This document shows positions 1-13,400 of a stretch of DNA of 64,000 nt, piece after piece. The position numbers and the translations under genes are program-made. The stretch lies in contig NC_052016.1 of assembly GCF_015832195.1 (NCBI RefSeq), positions 31,021,129 through 31,085,128 on the forward strand. Reading direction: 5' to 3'. The notes under the pieces are model-generated. The model searched no databases. It saw only the letters and a program-made list of their open reading frames with translations, and was not told where the DNA came from. The stretch comes from Motacilla alba alba. Taxonomy: Eukaryota; Chordata; Aves; Passeriformes; Motacillidae. How positions within the stretch are numbered: the first letter of the stretch is position 1; every line of letters starts with the position of its first letter.

Positions 1-113
1 TTTCTCAACAAGTCTTCTGATTTTCTGACGTCTGCTTTCTATATAACGCGTGGTTGGCTTTCGGACCTCTGGTGTCTTCAGCCTTTCAGCCTCCTTCTCA
101 AAAGCTACACTTC
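1..113 (-). CDS. CFAP44: CFAP44 coding exon 23 (cut by window edge)
   Basis: 113 bases up to the window start; acceptor TGTTTCAG. Codes [18 protein letters not shown], then a basic [16 protein letters not shown] helix. It is open to position 1, so the exon or its donor lies beyond the window. Confidence 0.8.
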
Positions 114-3100
114 CTGAAACAAAATATAACCATGTGAAGATGCAATACCATGCAGCACAGTGCAGTCCCAGCTACTGGAAACTCCCTCAGACAACTCCTG
201 TAGAACTGATGCCAATTAGGATAGTTCCATTGTAGTGGAGGATTTGAAAGTATTCAGGTTCTTCGACTTGACTTTTAGTCACATTCTACCCATGGGGGCT
301 GACAGACAATTGCTGACATTGATCTAAACGTGGAAAACTATGTATGAGTGTTACTTTGTATGTAGGTACTAAAAAGAACACATTACAGCTATATTTCTTT
401 ACCTGCACTTACATGTGTATTTTTTTATCTTGGACTCAGGAACACAAACTGAGATGAAAGACAGAAACCATATTACTGAAAGATTTAAATGGTTATCATT
501 ACCTCTATGCACAGGGATTATCTTTCTGGGGATCTCTTCTGCTTGTTCTGCCTCTTTAAGTGCTGTCCACTTCTCTTTAAGTACTGCCCCCTTGCTGTCC
601 TCGTGTTTCTTATCTTGGGCATATTTCTCTGACACTGTTAGAAGGCTGTAGGTCGAAATCTGATGATTGCTTTGAATAGCATGAACAATGAGAGTAAATT
701 CCAGAGAGTCCCGAAACCTGGAATCACAAATTAGACAAAACTGTCTGATGTCAGTGGGCACAACATACTATTTTACCTTGACCAAAAGGGCATGAATAGT
801 GTAGTTTACTTATTGCACATACAATCCTTACATAGAAATCCATAAGTCAGTAAGTAATTGCTAGGATGATGACAGCTGACACTATCTATTGGCTTTTATG
901 CAATCTAGGAATGGAGATGATCAAGAATAAACACATGAAGACTTTTCCCAATATTGAAACTTATCCCTGGTTCTTCATGACAGTAAATTTCATCTTCCTT
1001 AAGGACTTATCAAAAACATGCTCATCCTATCTTTTTTCCCAGTCACATACTCTGTGTCCCTAATTTGGGTTTTTAATTATGTATTTATTTTATTAATTAA
1101 TCTTTTGCTCTTACCTAGATCTATCAAAACCAACTCAAAATGCACCTCATGCTTAATCTTGTGCTCTTGAGAAAGTTCGTTGTGTAACTTCAAATTGTAT
1201 AGAGAACATTGTGTTAGCAATGACATTAAAATATCTGACAGACACACAACATGTCTTAAAAACAGGCATTCATTTCCCTGGCTGTTTTTCAACATTTCAG
1301 TAAGAGTTCTTGGTTCTTATTGAACTTACTAGCAAAACACCAGGCAAATAGTCTCAACCAGCTTTCTTCATACAAAAGTGAATCCAAATGAAGTAATTTC
1401 CTTCATTTGACTATCTGCATTTTTACCAGAGAGTAATTACACATAAATATGAACATATAATCTTATGTATGTTCCAAGAATAAATAAGATTCTTAAATAA
1501 GAACAGAATCATAACAGAACAGATGAAGTATTGATTATATGAGAGAGAGAAAAAAAATCACATTCCTTTTTCTTGTGGGAGGTACAGCTTCATAGACAAT
1601 AAGGCCCATGGAAGGTCAGGGAGAGAAGTAGAAGAAAAGTGGTAATTACTGTGTTTGTAGTTTCTGCAGACCAATTAATTGTTTCTCGTGCTCCCAAGCC
1701 AGCTGCTTTTGCACTAACTGCATTCTCCGTAGGGTCTGCCTATCCAGCTCTTCAAAGATCCTGCGGTCCATCTCAAACTCCTGCAGAAAGATGGAAACCC
1801 AGCATCACATTATTTTGGTTACTAGGTCTTCATAATAAATGTTTTTACCTAGGCGCCTCAGTTGCATGCACATCGACACTATCCTTATTTCAGAAGCTAC
1901 CTCCATAGAGAACCACATTTTTTTCCTGTGCTTCTTAATTGGAACAAATAATCAGCTGTGATTCAGCAGTGATTCAGAAGTCCAGCAATTTATATATTCT
2001 TAAAACTACCTTAATCCAAAGCACTGGACATCTTTGGCCCCAACATGGTATGTAGCAACATTTTAGAAGAAGGTGCCTGTAAATGTAAATGACCTTAATA
2101 AAAGCCAGGTGTACCTCTCTGTGCAACTGCATGTGCTTGGGCAACTCCTGATTCTTTTGAAGGAGAAAAACAAAGTCTTGTCTCAGTGCACGTAACTCCT
2201 CTCTTTTCTTATTTTTCTTTTCTTCAGCTTCCTTCATTTTCCGTTCATGCTCCTTTTTCTGCTTGTATTCCTCAATACTGAAAATGCATAAAAAGGAAAT
2301 GATGTTATCTCAATGCAAGAGTGGAAAGGTTACAGTTTGTATGACCTTTTAGAGTTCCTTGACAGTCTTAAATTTGCAGTGAACTCAATGGTTCTTAAGG
2401 TAACTTAAAAAGGAATCATCTTCCTGTATATTTGTACACTCTTAACATCAAGGGGCTTTGACCTTTTGCTGTCTCTGTAGTCTGAAGTTAACTGCCTCAT
2501 AGTACGATATTTGAATTATTTCCAGAGAAAAACAGATGGAGAGAAAGGCTGAAAAAACTGTGTGTTTCACAAATAAATGACCCAAATTCAGGGTGATCAA
2601 CTTGTCCCTCCTCTTTGTAGGCAAAAAGAAATACATGTGAAAAGAGCTACCAACACTTGAAAATCCCTTTCATCATTATCTAAACATCTCTTACGTGAGG
2701 ACATCAGGATCCTTAATGTCTTCAGTAGCCTTCTCCTTCTCAAGACCTCTCTGGAATAAAAACATTGTCTTGTCTTTAAACAAGCAGTTATAATTTCAAC
2801 AGACATTAAAGCTTTTATAAACATAAAGACAGAGCTCTCACCACCTCTCACAAAAACAAAAGAAATCTTCATTTTCAATATTACTACCTGGGCCTTAAAT
2901 AATACGTTGTAATGTTTCAAGCAGAAAAAGCAATAAGCTCATTTATATGTAAAAGAACTAATGAAAGATTAGGGACAGAAAACACAAATCCTATAACCTC
3001 CCCAGTAGCATAAATTGTTACATCATTGCTTGTTCTAAGTTCACTCTGTCCCATAACATCTTTGGTTCTCTACCTCCCAGCCCAATTCTCATCTCCCCTC

Positions 3101-6100
3101 ACAGCCACATTGACAAGAGTCAGTGTGTCATGGGCTAATTCCAAGTTACATCTGTAATTAGCCTGGTTGGCTTTTGCTAACTGCATAATGGATTCACAAT
3201 TATTAGCTGTGAAGAATGGCAGATGGATGGACATTGCGCTAGCATAAGCCTCATTTCCCTAGGCAATCATGCTCTGAATAAAGAGGGGGGACTATCACCC
3301 AACAATTTAGTTGTACTTAATTGATCTGTAATTTAACTCAATTAGTTTCAGATGATTTGTATTTGATTATCTAAGAATCTCATTAAGTTTAATGAAGATA
3401 TAATTTTATTTAATTTTCCACATTAATTAAAACTAGAATAGATATTTAATGAAGATATACTTTGAAAAGGGAAAAACTCTGTTAGAATGGTCATTAAGAA
3501 ATGTTGTTAGCCTGAACAATAGAACTGACCATAAGATCTTTATATAGAGCTACTTGCATATTTAAAACTATAAATCTGTACATATGCTTATAATTGTGTA
3601 TTAATAACTTCTTGTAATACTGGAGTTAGTAAGGCTCTGAAATCAAAGGTTCTAATCGTTCACTTTTAGAAAATAACTCTTGCTATATATTCTTGTCATA
3701 CTGGTAAAGAATTCCAACTAGTCATGAACAATTTAGCTGAATAACCAAAATCACAATTTCCTCTGTCTCTGTTGCCAAGCATCCTTCAAAATGTAGTTAC
3801 TAACCAGTATTAAAACATATTTAAAAGTTTAATTTGTTTTATGTTGACACTCTCAAGATTTTTAAACTCTATTGAATGTATGGCTACTGTAATATTTATT
3901 GTGCACAATGACACTTCTTTACTCAACAGCTCTCACTGCTTCTTTCAAGTTATATTTATTTAATTCAGACACTTCTAAGACTTTTTAAAAATTCAATGAA
4001 GTCTGAACATTTTAGTTGACATCCCTCTTCTTGTGCATTATCAGTAGAACTGCTTCTGAGTTCCAGTGACATCTGTTTAAATGTGCTAGAGATGATCAGC
4101 TCTGCAGTGAGTACAGGACACCTGTAAATTCATTACTACTAATGCTGCCCAAGAGTGAAAGAGCAAAGGCATCAGCATTGTGTTGTACTATTTTGCAAAT
4201 GTAAAAAATCCATTGTGAATTTTAGATGAATGGTACTAGATGTATGGAGAAACTACATATATGGTATTCTCCAACAGTATTTCTAGAATCCCCATACAGA
4301 GTAGAATCATACTTTACTGGAATTAAATCCAAGAAAGGTATGAAGTATGAGAAATCTTTGCAACTCTTTCATTCCGGGAATATGCATGATTACACCTTTG
4401 AGTGGGAAAGCACTGCCAGAATATTAGACATGAATAACACATACTATGTTTATTTGGAGAAAACACAAAACATTGAGAAGGAAGAGTGCAGTCCCAGAGC
4501 CCATTTATTAGGGAACGTTTTGCAAGAGCCATTCTTCTAAATAGTTTGGGAAACTTCAGCTTTTGCTGTGAAAGATCTTTAAGAAAAACAATTGAACTAT
4601 GTTTGCCCATCTGGATAGTTTCATTCCAAATCGGCGTAATTCAGTGAAAGAGGGTACCAACTTACCCTAGGAGGGGGGATTGTAACTTTTAGCTCTTTGG
4701 GAAGCTCTTCCTCTGACAAGAGGTCAAATGTAAAAATGTTTCCGTCTCCACCACAGGTAATCAGACACCCATCATCATGACTACAACAGATCCCCCGGAT
4801 CTGCCCATTATCATTGTCATGCACGTTCAGGTACCAGTAGTCCTTCAGGGTACCCACTGAGAGGCCTTCCTCACTGAGAGGATAAGCACGCAGGGAGCCA
4901 TCCTGCATCCCACAGAACATCAGGGGGGTGCGGGTACTGTTAAATAAACAACAAGAAAAAGTAATAGCAGCAACTTCTAACAAGCAAGCTCAAAATATGA
5001 AAAGAGCTGATCTAGCTTAATAGAAATCACTTTCCCAAGTTTGGAAGCTGAAAGCAAAGTATTTGGACCCTTTAAAGTATGTGTGGTTCTACTGTTAAAT
5101 GTTTTGCAGCTAACTGGCTGCTAAGGAACATTCCAGCACTTGCTAGGTATCTTAAAACTAGTCTTAGCCCTGAGCTGGGCAGTGTAGCAGACACCAAGTT
5201 AAAAGCTAGAAAAGCAGTTTCTAGCCCCTGCTCTCCATTTAGTACACATGGTGGTGAATGCAGCCAGCAATAGATTAAAGCCTGAATTAAACCTGCCTCC
5301 TTTTGATGCAGAACATGCCTATTCTTACAGGGTACCTAATACTGGGAGTCTGAAAAGAATCCAGCCTTTCCATTCGTACAGTTCACAGAATGTCCTGAGA
5401 AGCCTATATTCTTAGCACTAGAGGGATGGACTGACTGCTCCACATTCTAATTCTCTTTGTTAACTATGATAGAAATGCTGTTCTGGTGATCACTATATGC
5501 AGGGACTTCTAAGGGTTCTTCTGGAGTTCTACAATCTAGGGTGGTTGAGTTCTAGTCAGTATTTACTTAGAAATCCCACTTTTTTGTCTTTGAAGGTCTT
5601 TTAAAATTATTCTGTCAGACACATGGCTCAGCTATGTCCATTAGGAATTTTAAATGAAACTGAGTGCCAGGAAAACCAGACAGAGTTTGTGTATACTGGA
5701 GCTGAGCCACAATTGAAAAGGAACAAAGGAGCATACACTCCTCCCTACCAAGTTAAATTTCATCAAGCTTTATCCCAGAGCTATTTGTTACATTACAGTG
5801 TTTTACCAGAAGGAGATTTGGTGAATGGGATTGTTGTCAGTGTTCTCCATAGGAATCACTTCAAAGGGTTCATCTTTCCTCTTCTCAGGGTCTTCTTCAT
5901 CATCATGTGAGAATTCGCAGTGATAGAGAAACCCTGAGTCGTACCCACCCTGAAGAAAAGGACCATAAGGAAATGGTGACAAAAGAAAACTGAAGCAACT
6001 GACCAGGAAAATGCAACTTTCAGAATAATTCTTCCTTTCTTGAGGACCTGTGATAGGTTAGAAAATGCCACCTCCAAATACCTAGAAATCCAATTCATCC

Positions 6101-9100
6101 ATAGACAGAAATCTGTCATGATCTCTGGCATTAAAAGCCATTCTACTACTACGTTAAAATTCTACCTTCTGCTTGTGAGGGAATAGCTCAGTCTGTGCCC
6201 ATTCAGGCACCACCAAAAAGGGCACCTACTGGGTATTTATCAAACCATCTGAATCAGAGTGACATACTGGTGTACTTCACAAAAACCAGTGAAACTGTCA
6301 AGGATGAAAGGAATTGAATGTCCTAGGGATGACAGGTTTCCAAGGGAAAGGATGTCACATAATGCAATCCAATCAACATGAAGTAAAAACTCATTTACCA
6401 AGGAAAGCCAAAATTTTCCGGGTGCTGAATAAAAGCCACAGAGGATGGGACTGGCCTCCTCTGGTATGTAGATAGGTGGCAATGGCTCTTCTTCAGGTTC
6501 TTCCTCTTTAGTTCCTTCTACCTCAAGTCCCAGCTCCTTTTGCTGCTTTATCCATTCAAGCCTTGCCTTCTCCTTCTTTTGCTTTTCTTTCTCTCTCCGT
6601 GCAATCTCCTCTTCCAGCTATTACAATGAGCAGAGAAACACTGAGACATGAAACCAAGGCACTCCATACATCACTGACTGAAAGAGTCTCATAAATTAAA
6701 TCCAAGGGGGTCCTGGCATTTTACATACAGAATATCTACAGAAATCTCTTTTCTGTCAACTTAGCATAGATCAACCAGACTTCATGGGACTCTCCAGTGA
6801 AATTCCCCCCTTTCCCTCCTCTGAAGTATTTACTCTTGGTCCTTTGAAACAAAATAATTCCGAATGACAGGCAGATTTCAACATTTCCTCAAAGAGATTA
6901 TTCCAAATCTTTACCACTATGCTTACTACTGCAGAAATCCTAAGTCCTGTCCCCTGCCTGCCCTGGAGAAAGAAAAGAACTGGAAAGCTGAACTTAAACA
7001 AGTTCTAGTGCATCATTGGTATAGAGCAAAAGAGAGAAGCTGTAATTGATTTAACTTCTTCTGGACAATAAAGGAAAGATTTATCAAACCTTTAAAATTC
7101 TCTTCCATTCAAGCCTAAACAGTGCACGAACAATTATCAAACATTCTCTAGAACAGTAGCTTCCTAAGAAGATATTAGATAGCTGAACCAGGAAGCCCTT
7201 AACTATTATCAGCTGATCTTTGTCTGATATACCTTTTAAAAAATCTCCTGCTCTAGGGACTCTACAGACTATAAAAATTACCTTTTTATCACCCCCCCTT
7301 ACTTTGAGAAATCTTTCCTTGCATTAGAACATCCTTTTTGTAACTTATTAATTATTTATCTAATTCCAAAGTAAAAAGAGAGCCATTAATATTCTTAATC
7401 TCTGTAGAAACATTTTTTATTTTAGTGATTGTTTCTCAACCTTATTCTTCTCATTTGACTAAAAAAACCAAAAGAAAACCAACAAAAAAAAAAAAAACCA
7501 AGAAAACCAACAAAACTCTACACACATTATTTTAATCTTTTCTTTCATATGCATGCTTTGTGATCATTCTTATGGATATTGCTGTGAAAAAATATCTAGA
7601 GATCTTGCTCCTGAATGCTGACTTCTTCCAAGTTATAGCACAAAATGAAGCTTTGCCTGACATTCAGTAATGTAGGAGCAGTTAACAAGAGAAGGCAGAG
7701 AAATCACAGGTCAACAACAGAACGAGAGAGGCTGTTGGACTGTAGTGGATTGAGTATGGAACTGAGAGCCTGCTCACTGGATTTCTCCTTCTGAGCCTAA
7801 CATCAGCTTGCTTTTTAGTTTCACAAAACTAACTGTAGCTGTGAGTTGGCATAACACTTTTCCTTTGGCCTCACATATTCTTTTTAAATACTAAGTACCA
7901 TTCAGAAATGCGCACCTTTAAACTTAAAAGATTTTTTTAAAAGCCAGAAACACTGGCTTTTAAAATAAGAGATGTTTCATATTTGCTTCATGATGACTAC
8001 CTGGTGGGTTTATAACTGTTGAAAGAAATTTCCTATAGGGTGAATAACAACCACAAGAAATGGTCTTTTTGTGAAAATTACCAAAATTAAAATATTTTGA
8101 GAACTAATGCACTACATTTCCCTTTCTCTAATGCAGTCTTCTAATTATATTCAAAATTCACATCATGCTTTCAATGTCATGTAGGTTTGAATAAACCAAA
8201 ACCAAGTTGTAATTTCAAGCCACAAATGGCTTATACTTGCCATTCCCTTTCAAGGAGCTTAGCAAAATCCCTATGATGAAATACAGGGACTAGGAACTCT
8301 TCTGGGTAGTTTGGCCACCTGGCACAATGAAGAAGATGAAATTCTGCCACCGGAGAGTTTTTTACCTTGATTCGGGATTTAATACTATAAAAATGGAAGT
8401 ACTGGCTTGGCAGATTTTTTATGTGATAGGTGGTCACTGTATCTTGCTTCCCATGGAGAGGGGCCGGAACTTGGACAGCAAAGCCGTTCACACAAAGGAT
8501 GAGCAGCATGCTCTTGTCCTGTATAAAAACACAAAGAATGGGGCAGATGTATAAATGGAAGTGAGACAAATGGGAAGAAAAGTTGGTTAGGAAGATACAC
8601 AGGCATAAAGCCAAACTCCAGCCACACTTACCTGTGCTCTTATTTCTATGTACACTTTTAAATGGACATCAGAAATCAGTGAGCTTCTTTTATGCTAGGC
8701 AAAGCTAAGGAATTGAAGAAATCCTTGCTGTGTCCAAACCAGCTGTAATTCTGACACTGCTTAGCTTGAAAGCAGCACAATTATATTTTGGAAATTTGGT
8801 TAAATTAAAGGATGGATTTGACCCATGACTTAGTAGGTTTTAGGTTGATAATTTCATATATTTCCATACTAATAAATCCTTTATATCATCAAGACTTGGC
8901 TCAAAGTCTTGCCAAATGCTACTTACCTTTCAGTTTGTTTGGTTTTTGTTGGCACAAGTCCTTTAAAATGTGAAGTTAGAAAGAATAGGTGAGGTGAAGG
9001 TAATAATTATTCCGTGTTATGAGTTTTTAAAAGACAAGTCTGTATTTAGTTTTAATTTTCATAAGCTATCTGGAGAAAAGAGAGAGAGGCTTATTTTATC

Positions 9101-10365
9101 TGACCCACCACTAAAAATGTGCAAAGAGGGCATTTTAGAGTTGCTATGGAAACCCTAACTAGGAATGATATGATTCCTGTGTCTATAGGATCTCAGTTTA
9201 AAAATGCATTCATTAAATGTAAGGTATTTAATCACTAGTGCTTCTTCAAAACAAACAAAAAAAAAAAGAAGTAGTGTGACACTCAGATGCTGGCACCGTG
9301 TTAAGCAAGTACTCTTATCTAGCAATGGAGGCCAGATACTGGTAAAGAAAATTACTCAGGTAGAATCTAACATATCCAAGACACAATGGGTGCTTTTTTA
9401 ATAAGGAGGAGTACCTTGTCTTCAAGGAAAGGACTCAAAATGCAACTGTCAGATCAAGATCTGTTGCTTCTGCAGTAAGATAGAACTCATACCAACAAGA
9501 CTTTTTTTGCCAGCTTTTAGAAGTGGAAATACCTACACTCCGCCACTATGCACCTATAAAATATATCTTGCTAGCATGTAAATATAATAAATAGTCTCTC
9601 CTCTAAATAAGGTTACTGGACCAAATAAAATTTCAAATGTTATCCTAACCCTAGAACACTTTAAAATATTAGCAAAAACCTATGTTGATATGTCCTGACA
9701 TATTTCAAACACAGAATGTGAATTTCAAAAAGCACCCAAAATCTCTCTTAATGTTGTCAAAAAGCTTTTCAAAAGCCTGTTTTTATAGGGGCAAGAGTCA
9801 CAGACAGTAATGCCTAAATAACTTGTCAAAGAGAATCAGTTCTTCCAAAAGCTAAGGAATAAGATTGTTTCTTCAAGTCAAGGGCTCAAAAAGCATAACA
9901 AAATCTTGTAGTTTGCCTTATCCAAAACCCAGAATATGTCCACAGTGACTGAAGTAGAGATTCAGCCACACAGAACCGTTTAGAATCTGTCATGCTGAAG
10001 CAACATGAAGAACAAAGTAGCAAAACATTATTTGTATTGTCTATAGAGGACATTACTAGAGTCATGGATTGTCATCTATTTTGATTAGAAATTCTTTTTA
10101 AAATTATATGTTAACACTGCTGGGAAGGAAAGAAAAGAAATATGCATTACTCACATGAGAAGGCGGAGACCACTGTAATGCCTGTACAGGCCCAGGGACA
10201 CAGATGAATCCAATAGGCTTGTATTCATCCTCAATAGCAAAAAAGAAAACTGTTTTGTCTTTACTCTGAGGACAAACAAACAAACAAATCACAAAGATGA
10301 TGACTGAATCAAAGCTGACCAAAAATTCAAAAGACTCTAAGCACTTTATGACATAGGCACATACA

Positions 10366-10408
<43 letters not shown>

Positions 10409-13400
10409 CTTTTTTTTTTTTTGGTGTTTAAACAGGGGAACTTAGGACTGGATTTCCATGATGATACTGGGAGAAAATAAAAATACTGCCCATGCTGTTC
10501 CAAGAAACATGTTGCACCCATAGCTCTTAACTGCTCTCATGGACCTCCTTTGGCATCACCTGCCATGTGCTTTCTGCCCAATGCCCCAAGAGCTCCTTTA
10601 AATCTCAGGCTCAGGCCTGATTTTTCAGATAAGTCAGCACAAGCTGATTTCCCCAGATAACAGTAAGTTCCAGAACTGGTGCACAATGTGATTCATTGTA
10701 GCTTAAATTCTACATTAAATGAAATGCATGGCAATTCAGGCTAAGGAACATGTACCAACAAATGCACTGATCATGGCTAAGGACTAGCTTTTAAAAAGAG
10801 ACACCACATTAACTGGAAACCATCTCAAAGACTACCAGGCATAACTGACTGACCCTGTGGTAAGGCCAAGCAGTGCTGGGTAGCTGCTGGATTGCTGCCA
10901 ATGTGGTGTACCAACAGACTTGCTTTTACTAATTCCAAGATCCTACTAAACTAATTCCAAAAGGAACCAAATTCATCTTCAAAGGGAATTAGAGAATTCA
11001 CACTAAAGAGTCCAGTAATTCAAAAAATTATTTGTGTGAATTGCATGGCTGCCTTCCTTCAGAAGAACAGATGTGAGTGCAAACAGATCCTTCTCCCTGC
11101 ACAGAGAACTACAGCAAGCAATCAACAGCACCAACAGAAGTAAAACTGTGCTTTACCCTATCTCTTTTAAAAGGCTCTACATTTGTGGCTTAACAAAACC
11201 AACCAAACTAAATGGTACATACCCCTGTGGCAAACACGTCTCCCTTTTGCTCATATGCCAGGGCTGTGACTGCAGCAGCATGAGGTTTGAAAACTTGTTT
11301 CAGATTTATTTCTGCAATCTCATTGGCTTGTCCTGCATGACCAGGCAGCAGTTTGGGATCATAAACTTCAATTATGCGTACAACACCATCTTCAAACCCC
11401 ACAGCAATTAGACCTCCCTCAGGATTTACCTTTAAGTGAAATGAAGAAAAAAAAATCACATTGTACATTTGAGAGCTTCAAAGAATAATCCATATGGCAC
11501 ATGCTCTGGTGTTTACCTTTAAACTCACCTTATGCAGAAGTGTTGCTAAAGCATAAAGAATATTTCATACATGGGAAATGTTGTTTATTCTCTCTAGTAC
11601 GGTACCACAAAAGAAGAGACAGAACTGGAGCCTATTTTTTGGTTTGGATTGTGTTTTGGTTTTTTTAGTGATAACATGCCACTGAAATGGAAGATGTTAA
11701 TGAGGATGTGGTTGTAATGTCCGAGGAAGAGATAATTCATACTGACATAAAGATATTTCAGTAGCTTCTTAAGCAGAAGAGCTGAAACTAAAAAAAAATT
11801 ATTGTATTTCCCTGAATATAATATGGGGCACCAAACCAAAGTATGATTTTTTTAAGAGGGCAGGGCACAGGCTTGGGTCTGGCTGAGTCCATAGGAAGTG
11901 CAGCAGTCAACAGAGAATGCTGCTTCAGATGGAAGGAAGGAGGAGTCTTTACCATAAGTCCTGTAGGTAAGGCAATTGCTAACAATTTAGAGAAGCTTAA
12001 ACGGTCATAAAGGTTAGCAGAAACAGGCCTGTGTTTTAGCTAGATATAGCTGGCCTTGTGGATTTAGCTGATATTTGCCATACAAGGTAATGTCTTGAAG
12101 GCAATTATGAGATGACTTGTCAGTGTTTACTTATCTAACAAAGACACTGCTAGCTTAGCTATGAGGAGATTATGGTCTACAGATGCTTCAAAGTATGTTG
12201 GACTAAGTTTTCTTAGATTAATAGCACAGATTTTAAAATACATATGCACACTTTAAACTGTGGCCAAGTATCTGATGCAATTTTAAATGCAGCTGGATAG
12301 ACTAAGTGCCCTTTGTTTTTCAGATTGTGTTTAGTAATAACTTTCATACAACTGAACTGAGTCCATTTTGTGATGCTGCACAATTTATTGTAGCAGACAG
12401 TTTACCTCATGAAGGTACAGGTAACCACTTAACAGCATCTCTGAAAGCCTGCATGGCCAGAATTATATTCTTATAAAATAATTATTTTTATAAAATAAAG
12501 GCACTCTCCCAGTGGAACCCTCACCTTGAATATTCAAGTAATTATTTTCCTCCTAAATTTGCTTGTAATTAACCCATCAGGCTTGCTATGTTTTCTCAAG
12601 AACATAACTAGACACTACTTTAATTAAAATTAGTAAATATGTCTACAAGTGATAGACTCCACACTGCACAAATGATCAGTTCTGGCAACACTTTTTAATG
12701 ATTTATCTCCAAATGTTTGTGATTTTTCTGGGCTGTCACTTCAAAATGTGTTAACTAACTCATGTTAATTGACATTTGCTCTCTGTGGGTTAAATAGAAG
12801 CTGTTAGTCTACAAACTCAGACTACTTCCATACTGCATATAGAAATCTGATTTTAAAATCTTAGGAAGGCACAAAGTAAGATACCTGATAACCCATAGTA
12901 AAGTTAAACTGTTCCCATACTGTATACAAACATACTACCCCACAAACATATCTATACATCCTGCTACAGTGGATTTCACCATGGCCTAACAAGTGACCTC
13001 AAATGTCTTGTTTGCTGAGCAGCTTCCTGGATGCTGGCAGGCTCATAGGCTCCTTGATGAATTTTTGCTAACATGCTAGGAAAAACTCACAACAGCTGGT
13101 GCCCATGCCAGCGCTGTTCCTCCCTGTTTAAACTTGATTATGCTCAGTTGGCTGTTGCTGCTGAAATCATAGATGCGCACTGACCCTGTGTGGAAAGGAG
13201 ACAGTAAGAATTTATTTCTTGTAATGTCACTTACATGTTAGGATTTATGGACAAATGTCTATTTATTTCAGTTAAAATCTGGATTAAATGTATGTTTTCT
13301 TTTTTGAGTAGCAAATGCCTGCATGAAAGATGACTGATGGTTACAGCGCACCATAGTTAACATGCTGCTCGAGAACAAAATACATAATTTCTTCACTCTT

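Noticed and set aside
4226..4540. 105-codon frame in a CFAP44 intron, plus strand
   Set aside because: No domain or splice support; lies antisense in AT-rich intron sequence.
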